Below, one piece after another: positions 56,838 to 64,000 of a DNA stretch of 64,000 bases. The notes below the pieces were generated by a model. The model ran no database searches. It saw only the letters and a list, made by a program, of their open reading frames with translations, and was not told where the DNA came from. The translations under genes and the position numbers were made by a program. How positions within the stretch are numbered: position 1 is the first letter of the stretch; every line of letters starts with the position of its first letter. The DNA is taken from the NCBI GenBank assembly GCA_014529385.2, contig CM043969.1, forward strand, positions 37,383,922-37,447,921. The letters run 5' to 3'. This DNA comes from Adiantum capillus-veneris (Eukaryota > Streptophyta > Polypodiopsida > Polypodiales > Pteridaceae).

Positions 56838-57096
56838 TTTTAGTGTGTGAGAGTGTTCCATTGGTGTTAGGGTTAGTGTAAATTCCTTGCTTGTTTGTGG
56901 GTTGCTCTAACAATTCTCCTCTCTTGCGTCCTAGTTCGCTCTTAAACTAGGTGGTGCCCCTTGTGTAGTTGGGATTTGGCTGTGGGTTTGTTGTTTTGGT
57001 TTGTGTTGTGTTGTGCCCCAGCCTCATTGAGCAGCACGGGAGCCTTGAAGGGTGTCTAGAGGTTGCTCTTCTTGTTGCCCGCCCCGGACCGCTTCA
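54379..57096 (+). repeat. 3' LTR of element B, main part
   Basis: Resumes LTR B at its 7th base (CCATTTTTTTGGCTCTC against CCGTTTTTTCGGCTCTC) after element A; the first 10 bases are at 45119-45128. It ends ACCGCTTCA at 57096 followed by the ACAG duplication. CT repeat at 56753-56834, TATA box at 56082-56089. Confidence 0.93.
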
Positions 57097-57264
57097 ACAG
57101 AAAACGGTACCCAATTTAGGAAAACAAACTGCTATTTTTGGAAAAATCCCTAATAAGACCACGGTTCACACCTTAAAGCCCTCTTTTTAGGAGCCAAAGG
57201 TGAGAACGCCTAGAGAGAGAGAGTGGAAGAGAGACCTCCTAGGCCACCTAAGCTTTGATACCAG
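57097..57264 (-). other. chromovirus D leader, distal part, with primer-binding site
   Basis: Between the end of B and the 5' LTR of D. The complement of TGGTATCAAAGC is at 57252-57263, one base from the LTR. The remainder is non-coding leader. Confidence 0.85.
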
Positions 57265-57435
57265 TGTAAGAACTAGGGAAACTAGACTAGAGATCCTCCT
57301 CCCAACCTCCCATTATATAGGCGGGCTCCTAGCCCCTTGCCCTAGACGGATCCCCTGTCCACACTGTCTAGTCCAGCCCTTGTCTGTAGTCCATGACCAT
57401 CCTAGTCCTTAGGTTACAGGACCCTTGTCCTGACA
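57265..57435 (-). repeat. 5' LTR of chromovirus D
   Basis: 171 bp, partner of 14994-15164; followed at 57436-57440 by the duplication ACTAA. Confidence 0.94.
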
Positions 57436-57440
57436 ACTAA

Positions 57441-57870
57441 AGTAGAAAACCTATTGAGTGTCTGCTTTCCTGATCAGTTTCCCCAATTCAAGGAAATTCT
57501 TGCACAGCAGGATTGTGTAAGAGATGCTAGAATCAAGATAACTGGTGGAAAGCCTGTATTTTACAAGAAGCTAAGTGAATTCTGGGAGAAAAGAGGTCAA
57601 TACATTGCTACGTCCACAATTCTAGTGGATGACACACAGTACAAGCATCTGTGGAATCCTCCAGGCACTTTCTGCATTGTGAAGAATATGGAAAATTAGA
57701 ATCCCACTGAGATTCAAGGATATCTTACAACAACTGTAAGATCTTGGCTCACGGATTGTCTTTGTGCAGAAGATCGCCTCAAGTATGCCGAGGATTGTGC
57801 ACTACCAAGACCGATTGATAACCTGAGCATTAGGATCTCAAAGCAGTGGCGTCTAGAGTATTACGGCTAG
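57441..57870 (+). pseudogene. NIF/FCP1-like HAD phosphatase gene, 3' half
   Basis: Directly after ACTAA the frame reads VENLLSVCFPDQF, QFKEILAQQDCV, GGKPVFYKKLSEFW, STILVDDTQYKHLWNPP. KP-x-[FL]-[FY]-K-x-L and LVDD-[ST]-x-YK-x-[LW]-x-NPP are the third and fourth conserved blocks of NIF-type HAD phosphatases, the DD pair binding magnesium. It joins the 5' half (14003-14988) exactly, in frame, once the element and one ACTAA are removed. An in-frame TAG at 57697 is followed by more coding-like sequence to TAG 57868 (RPIDNLSIRISKQWRLEYYG). The gene is therefore dead by several independent lesions. Confidence 0.85.
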
Positions 57871-58839
57871 ATATATTATCCTGACATGTAACCATGATAA
57901 GCGATGTAAATAGTCAACCATTTACTGACTTATGGAGTATTTTGCTCACTTGTAATGATGACACAATGTAGTAAAGCAGCTTCCAATGCTCAATGTAGTA
58001 AAAAAACAGCTTTTGTTAACTTGTACACTTGTTTACGTTTTCGCATTGTTCATCACTGCACCTCCACAGTTGCACAATAACAAGTACTTAACACAGCTTT
58101 TGATACCAGGAAATGTTAAGGGCAGCTACCAGCATGCATAGTAGCCACCCTTGCAGCTACTTAGCTACACTTGTTTAATTTTTCTATGTCTGTTGTGGAG
58201 ATGATTTATTTCTTATGGCTTAATGTACACGCGGGAGTACTAGTGGGCACTTGGTTGGTTCTAGTGGTCATGATCATTCATGCATTAGATGTATTCAGCA
58301 TTTACCAGAGTCACCTGTCCATTGTCTCTTAGGACTTTCTCATGCAGCCTTGAACGTTCGAAAAGTGCCGCCACGTTTGCACGTCCCTGCGCTTATTTTG
58401 AATGGCTCCTTATTGCCCCCAACGTGATGACCCCCCCTCCAAGACGTTCAGCTATAACGGTGCCGATGGCGAAGGCGGGAGAGAAGCAGGAGCCTGCAAA
58501 AGCTGACCTTATCCTCTGTCAACACAACCGTTGAGCAACTGCCTGCTGTGCATGTGCGAGATCCGTCATCAGTTGGTTGTCCGATCAGGGGCATCAAACC
58601 CTTGAATGGCCGACTGCATGTGCGAGTCTCATCTAGAGTTTCCCTCATCTCCTTTTTTAAGGAAAGGCTTTTGACAGAGTGTTCATGCTATCTGTCTCAA
58701 GATATCACATAGGCATTTTAGACACGATTCAAGCAATTGCAAAATAGGGTGATGCTCAGCACAGAGATTACGGAGATTCCCCCAAAGGAAAAAAAAAAAA
58801 AAAGATGTTGAAGGGCCATCAAAAGCAGCACTAGGAATG
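57871..58839. other. 3' flank of the NIF-like gene, non-coding
   Basis: No supported gene. It begins with a 3'-UTR-like AT-rich part and contains CAGCTACCAGCATGCATAGTAG, related to the GGTAGCTACC repeats (near 58110), a GCATGTGCGAG doublet (58550 and 58617) and a 15-base A run near 58790. Confidence 0.5.
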
Positions 58840-61800
58840 TTATACATCAAAAGGAGTGCTATTGTAAATAGCCTCATATTGATAGCCGTTTTTCGGATTT
58901 CCATAATTGCCATAGTAAGCTACCTCACCCTATCAAATCACTCAAACATTTTGGTTATCCCTACCATTTCACTATACATAGGCGTGTGTGACTTAGGGGA
59001 CTTTTCCCATATCTTCTTAAAAACCCTCAATTAGCTAGTCACTAGGCTAGTTGAGCCAAAAAAATAAAAAATATAAGTATATTATGGCCCATTTGTGTGT
59101 AAATATTTCATTGTATATAGGGCCTAAATATAAGTATTTTTCATAATTATTTTGGTATTTATTTAGATATTTATACTTAGGCGTGTGTTATTTATGCTAT
59201 GTACATTGACTCATTATTACCATATTTTTTCTTACCATTTTGCATACTCTTTATTTCATATAAAAATAATTTCACGCAAGCTTCTCTTATTTTTGGTGTA
59301 ACTCCATTCCAACAAAAATCCAAAAAAACTAGTTCTATTTATGTGTATATTTTTTCACTATTGTGATTTTTTCCTTCCTACATCTATTCTCTATTACTCT
59401 CATAAATTATACCACAAAAAATATTCATCTTTTTATGGTAGACTTATAATGAGAGAGATTTATTTTGACCCCTTTATATTTTTTCCACCTATATTATTTA
59501 TATTTGACATGTACATATTTTTTTAGACCCCTCAATATTTGATTTTCTTAGTTGTACTATTCATTTATATCATGATCTCAACAATAACTTCAATTATAGT
59601 CCTACCAAATAAGGTCAAGGGTATGTGGAATGCATGCATGCACCATGGGGAGCTCACTCTTGGAGGTATTCAAAGGAATCATCCAAAGAAAGACCTCACA
59701 AGGACCTTGTGCAGTGGAAAAAACAGTCAGTTTTGCTAAATTTTTAAAGATCACATGCTCCCCGAATTTAAAAAGGTGATACAAACAAAAGTTGTAGCTC
59801 GTGAGCTGAACTTTTATCTCAAATTTTTTCATATTTTTTTGAGCTACGAGCTGTGAGCTATGATTTTATTGGTGGACCCCAATTTGCCCATGCTATGCAG
59901 CCACACTCCCTCTTCCACTTTATCATTTTCCTCTTTCACACACACTCCTCCCTCTCCTTCCCACTCCCAAACCTGCAACTCCCATGTCCTAATTCACCCT
60001 CTTCACCATTGCCACATCTCTCACACCTCCATAGCCTTCATCCTCCATTTCTACACCCTATGTGTCACCCTTTCTCTCTACATATATGTCCATATTACCA
60101 TACTCTCTTCAGCTTTGTAAAGAACTTCAAAAAATGAGCAAAAATCCAAGGATAACCTCTGCAAATGAAGGCTTTTATCATGAATTTTCGAAGGTTTGAA
60201 GATAACATAGCTTCAACGACACGCGCTACCTCACCATGCTGACTGCTTCTTCTTCCGGTGTTGTAAAGAGGTGAATGTCAACTTCTCCAAAACTTCAACC
60301 TCTCTTTACAAGCTCATCCCTTCTCTAACTTTTCTCATCATATATCTCACCATTTGGTGAATGATTTTGTAAATAATTTTTAGTGATAATTACTAACTAC
60401 TAACCACTAACCTTATTGTAAAATGCACCCTCTACTAGAGTAGGCACTCCCAAATTATTCACTCAATCCTCTCTCCTTTCATCCTCAATAATTCTCTTCC
60501 CTTGAGCCCACATCCATGTGACTCAAAGGACAAGAGAGACCCACCCTCATTAAAAAAAAATAAAAATATGTATAATCTTTTATTCCTTCAAATAAACTTG
60601 ATTAGGCCTAATCCAAATCGGGGCTTCTAAAACCTATAAATAGAGCCCTTCTCTCCCTTGTAAATTATCACATGATCACACTACACCACACCATTCTCAA
60701 CACATAACACACCACTCTTCAAGCCTAGTTGTGTAGAGTGTGTGCATTGTGAGTGTTCTATTCCATCACTACACATAGGTGCATGGAGAAGCTTGAAGTT
60801 AGTTATGCCATCTAGAGGAGTGGAGTGATACTATACTCTGCAATCACACTTGTAGCCTACTCTTGTCCATAAATAAGATTCATAGTTTTGGGTGCAATTG
60901 TATGCTGCAACTACGACTCTTCTCTCCAAATTGATTTGATAAGTTGGCTCATCAGGTGGTTGAAGGTATATTGTCCTTGAAGTTTGTTGTGCCATTTCAT
61001 GCTTGGTGGTTTGAGGGATTGTTGAATTGTTTGCCAAAACTTTCAATTGTAAGAGGGTGCTCGGTGAGAGGGCTCCCGTGACCCTAAGACAATTTTTGTA
61101 TTGGCAACAAGGTCAAGTTTTCTGTTGTCTCTCTATTTCTCATCAAGCTTTGTGTGCATCTAGTCTTTAAGGCTAAGACTGAGTTGCTCAAGTTGATTTG
61201 TGCGCTTTACCTCTCTCTGGCGTGGTGAATGTTTGTGTTTGGTGTGTGTGGCTATCTTGCATTCTCCTCTCTTTGTTCGTTTGAGTACAAGGAGATATCA
61301 CGTGCGTCCTAGTTCGCATCTACAACTAGGTGGTGCCCCTTTTCTTGTTTGGTTTCTGGCTGTGGGTTGTTGTTGTCTCTGATTGTGCTTGCCCCAGCCC
61401 CATTTGAGCAGCACGGGAGCCTCGAAGGGTGTTTAGAGGCCGCTCTTCTTGTTGCCCGCCCCGGACCGCCTCAATATGTTTCTGAGGAAAGTAAGAATTT
61501 TCTTGTATGTCCCACTTTCTGCATTGGGAACTTAATAGCTCGTACGAGGTGGGATTGCAAGGTGGCTTCAGGCTCAGAATTTAATAGCTTGAACTGATAG
61601 GGATTTTCTTTTGCTTGTTCATACCAAACTCCTTTGACAACAAATGAGCCGGCATTGCAAACATTCCCCAATGCATCTCTTAGCAAAGCTTTATTTTGAG
61701 TATTTTCTATTGTACATTTCAAGACATAGTAATCCACAAGCTCCTTATCGTCATGAGGAGCTATAACAGCAAAATTGTCACCAACATGAAGTGCATCACT

Positions 61801-63074
61801 CAATACATCATGATGTCCTTCATATGCAAACTCTTCAATTTCATCATCATCTTCCACATCATCTGTAGGTTCAAGGTTAACATAATTCCATGCAGAAATG
61901 TGTGATTTGTTCGAACACCTCCTACAAGCTGCCTTGCAAACAAGCACTACAAAAGCATGAGAATTGCCAATACCTAAGAAGTTTTCCATTTGTTAAGGAG
62001 TAGCCGCTGACACAATGTAACCCACGTGCATTAGGCACAGATTTACAATCCCGACGTTGGTTTCTATCCACATCACCTACTTTGACCTCCCAGAACAGTC
62101 GAGTAACTGGTCGTACCTGCGAAGAATACGTGGCTGTAGCACCATTGGACATGGTTTCTCTCAAAAATGGCACCACATATGCTGCACATTGTAATTTCAC
62201 ACGATCTGGCTTTAGGTGCTCCTGAGTGAGATGCCTCTTAATAACAGCACCTGCACCATCATGTCCGCCCTTCCCATGACCTGAACCTGAAAAGTGATGT
62301 GTCATTTTCAAACTTGTTAGAGTTCCATATCGAGCAACAAAATAAAAAGGCCTCTTTGCTTTGAACTGCGAGGCTGCTCCATCTGACCAGACCCAATGTT
62401 CTTTGAGCGATATGCCTAGCTCTTTCAACCAACCATAATGGAGCATAAAGCAATGCTGAACAAAAAGAGTATCATGGCTTTTATCATCAGATATATAGAA
62501 ATGATAGTATTTTTGGACACTACCTGCAATCCTCATGTATGTACTATGAACCAAGATTGTCACATGGCTAGAAAGCCAATGCATCGATTGGATCTCGTTC
62601 TGTTCTTTGAAAGTGTAATTTTTAGCGAAATCCACCACTGACACTACCACATCTTCAGGGAAGATACGTAGATAATCTTTAAACTGCTTGGCCTGCCATC
62701 TGTAAACAAAATTGTGCTTTATAAACTTACTCAGATGATCCTTGAACAGTATGAAAAGCTGCCCGCACTGCATCTCCTTGCGAGAAAGAACTTTTCTTTT
62801 TTTCTTTTTCCCTGAATCTGTTTTGCCAACTTCAAGGTCTTCAAAAATCTTAACCGTTACCATGCGTGCACCATTTAACTCTTCAATCGGGCAAACTGGA
62901 AGCTTGTTTGAAGGCCCACATTAAGAGCATTCGCCAATCAAACACTTTAGTGCAAAAAAAATTGACCCGCTAGCCTTCGAGCATAAAACTGACTCCCAAA
63001 GCTTTGTAAGGCTAGGGCACTGATTTGTCTGAGCACTACATTTCAAATCTGCACCACAAATATCAGATTGACAA
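58840..63074 (-). pseudogene. transposase-like gene, broken by LTR insertions
   Basis: Minus-strand frames: 63074-62930 (DICGADLKC, KCLIGECS), a TAA, then 62863-61930 with KEMQCGQLF, VVSVVDFAKNYTF, WVWSDGAASQFKAKRPF and HGKGGHDGAGAVIKR, then CFCSACL. A one-base frame change near 61930 leads to CSNKSHISAWNYV, an acidic stretch and LHVGDNFAVIAPHDD. The order Asp, SDG-x(3)-QFK, HGKG-x-HDG recalls RNase H-fold (DDE-type) transposase-related proteins common in animals and some plants; I cannot name the family. A solo LTR B splits it 11 codons from the end: EAIYNSTPFDV and a stop lie at 58840-58875. Upstream it is cut by a family A LTR. Confidence 0.6.
58880..61473 (+). repeat. solo LTR of family B
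   Basis: 2594 bp from TGATAGCC to ACCGCCTCA, flanked by ATAT at 58876-58879 and 61474-61477. It aligns end to end with LTR B but is clearly more diverged, with different sequence in part of the middle and no CT run. No interior remains, so it probably arose by recombination between two LTRs. TATA box at 60635-60643; hairpin CCTAGTT/AACTAGG with GGTGGTGCCCC at 61329-61339. Confidence 0.9.
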
Positions 63075-63284
63075 TGACGGGAGCAAAGCGAACCCCGAAC
63101 CCCGACGGCCTCTAAATCACCGGGGACCCAATATCGCGCCTCGAGCCTGTCATGGTAAAGCAAACAGGGGGCACCACCTAGCTTCAGCGGCTAGGACGCA
63201 AACAACACACCACCATAACAAAGTTTTCATCCAAGAGAGATGGATGCTTGGGAGTAATGATGAAAAGGAAAGGGAATGAGATCA

Positions 63285-63323
<39 letters not shown>

Positions 63324-64000
63324 GGGAGGGGGTATAGCGGCTTAGTACTTAGGCATCACAAAAGGATGGCGAATCCGCACACCCTTCACACATACACAAG
63401 CTCACTCCAAAACACAAGACTAGGTGGCGATTCCTCACACCTCACATGGGCAAAACATTGCAAGAAAACATACTCACAAAACCTAAAGCTTTATTTAGAG
63501 AATTAGGCGATGAAATGGGGAGCATAGGGTAGGGGAATGAGAAGGGAGAGAGTGGTAGAGCACATGGCGGATAGGTGGGAGTTGATGGCGAAGACTCGCA
63601 CGAGGATTATGGCCATCATCCTTCATTTAGTTGCCCTTCATCTTCCATAGCCATGGGTGTAGAGGTCATGCTCAAGACAAGCATGGTGATTGCGGTGATG
63701 GTGATGGTGTGGGTGTGTGTGTGTGTGCACTAGGCACACACAGTGCATAGTGTGTTCTTTGGTGATGTTGTGTGTTTTTGTGTGATGGTGACCCCTCTTT
63801 ATATAGGGGAGGAGGGGGGGGAGAAATTCTAGAATTTAGAAATGAAGAAATCATTATCTACATAGGCCATGTGACTGTGGGCTCCACTTGTCTTGCTGTG
63901 TGTATATGTGCCAGAACAGCAGTCTCATGAGAGAGAGACTAAGAGAGAGAGATGGGTTGATGAAAAAAAGTGAGAGGTGACATGGAGAATAAAGTAATTA
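63075..64000 (-). repeat. family A LTR, minus strand, cut by window end
   Basis: Reverse complement of LTR A, starting at its 3' end (TGACGGGAGC). The hairpin/box (63167-63191), a GA repeat (about 63287-63320) and the region down to the TATA box (near 63800) are all present. No primer-binding site follows it at 63074, so it is a 3' LTR or a solo LTR whose remainder lies outside. Confidence 0.92.

Larger units (their letters stand above)
20537..57096 (+). mobile_element. Ty3/gypsy element B, split by elements C and A
   Basis: Plus-strand element in the leader of chromovirus D. Its own parts are the 5' LTR 20537-23253, interior 23254-28504, integrase end 44600-45090, purine tract 45106-45114, and the 3' LTR in two pieces, 45119-45128 and 54379-57096. 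Element C (with copia E inside) occupies the integrase region and element A the start of the 3' LTR. The LTRs are long (2.7 kb) and close in sequence; the most obvious difference is CT-repeat length. RT and integrase motifs (DGYS-x-YFQI, EDQ-x-KTTF, FIDDF) recall the Tat/Athila side of plant gypsy elements rather than chromoviruses. No chromodomain is seen. Confidence 0.92.
14994..57435 (-). mobile_element. Ty3/gypsy chromovirus D, split by a nested insertion
   Basis: The outermost retrotransposon of the nest, read on the minus strand. It has 171-bp LTRs at both ends (14994-15164 and 57265-57435) and a 5-bp duplication ACTAA. Its primer-binding site (complement at 57252-57263, TGGTATCAAAGC) is one base from the usual initiator-Met site, and its purine tract is at 15165-15177. 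Its own sequence is 14994-20536 plus 57097-57435; the rest is element B with its passengers. The domain order gag, protease, RT, RNase H, integrase, chromodomain places it among chromoviruses. The LTRs differ at several positions and the coding region is broken, so the insertion is old. Confidence 0.93.

Noticed and set aside
56689-56913. ORF with long Arg-Glu repeat on the minus strand
   Set aside because: It is a translation of the CT/GA microsatellite of LTR B.
1-64000. tRNA, rRNA or organellar gene content
   Set aside because: No cloverleaf or rRNA-like sequence was recognised; the GGTGCCCC boxes are primer-binding related, not tRNA genes.

Overview
The window is nuclear DNA of a land plant with a repeat-rich genome. 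The evidence is plant-type Ty1/copia and Ty3/gypsy LTR retrotransposons (including a chromovirus), a CACTA-type remnant, a plant-style NIF/FCP1-like HAD phosphatase gene, TATA-box LTR promoters, long CT/GA microsatellites and no prokaryotic gene organisation. The species cannot be read from the sequence; the animal-like transposase-type gene at the right end and the unusual retroelement families make a non-seed plant (fern, lycophyte or bryophyte) a guess only. I name four LTR families A to D and one copia element E.

Layout. 1-1971 is AT-rich non-coding DNA. 1972-4879 is a 5'-truncated family A element (integrase plus 3' LTR). 4880-9500 is a graveyard of older remnants: a candidate copia LTR, gypsy protease-like and integrase pieces, a copia RT/RNase H piece with its 3' LTR, and a CACTA (DUF4216-like) fragment. 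9500-14988 is old low-copy genic sequence: exon-like pieces of an unrecognised RING-H2 gene, a degenerate repeat built on the palindrome GGTAGCTACC, then the 5' half of a NIF/FCP1-like gene with an acidic tandem-repeat region.

14994-57435 is a multi-level nest. Chromovirus D (minus strand, 171-bp LTRs, 5-bp duplication ACTAA) sits inside an exon of the NIF-like gene, whose 3' half resumes at 57441. Gypsy element B (plus strand, 2.7-kb LTRs, duplication ACAG) sits in the leader of D. Gypsy element C lies within the integrase of B, with rearranged junctions. Copia E (minus strand, 232-bp LTRs with no difference seen, intact 1481-codon ORF, duplication TGTGT) sits in a GT repeat in the 5' LTR of C. 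Gypsy element A (plus strand, 1.55-kb LTRs) sits 10 bp into the 3' LTR of B. To the right, 58840-63074 is a broken transposase-like gene on the minus strand, interrupted near its last codons by a solo LTR of family B and upstream by a family A LTR that runs out of the window.

Most notable: families A, B and C carry small ORFs of about 70 codons between primer-binding site and gag. These are homologous to one another, occur as a pair of two types in B and C, and appear in opposite order in B and C. The same three families share an unusual primer-binding site (TGGTGCCCCCACTGAGGA) and repeat its first nine bases inside the LTR, after a hairpin in A and B. I know of no described function for either feature. 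Only E looks able to encode a complete polyprotein.
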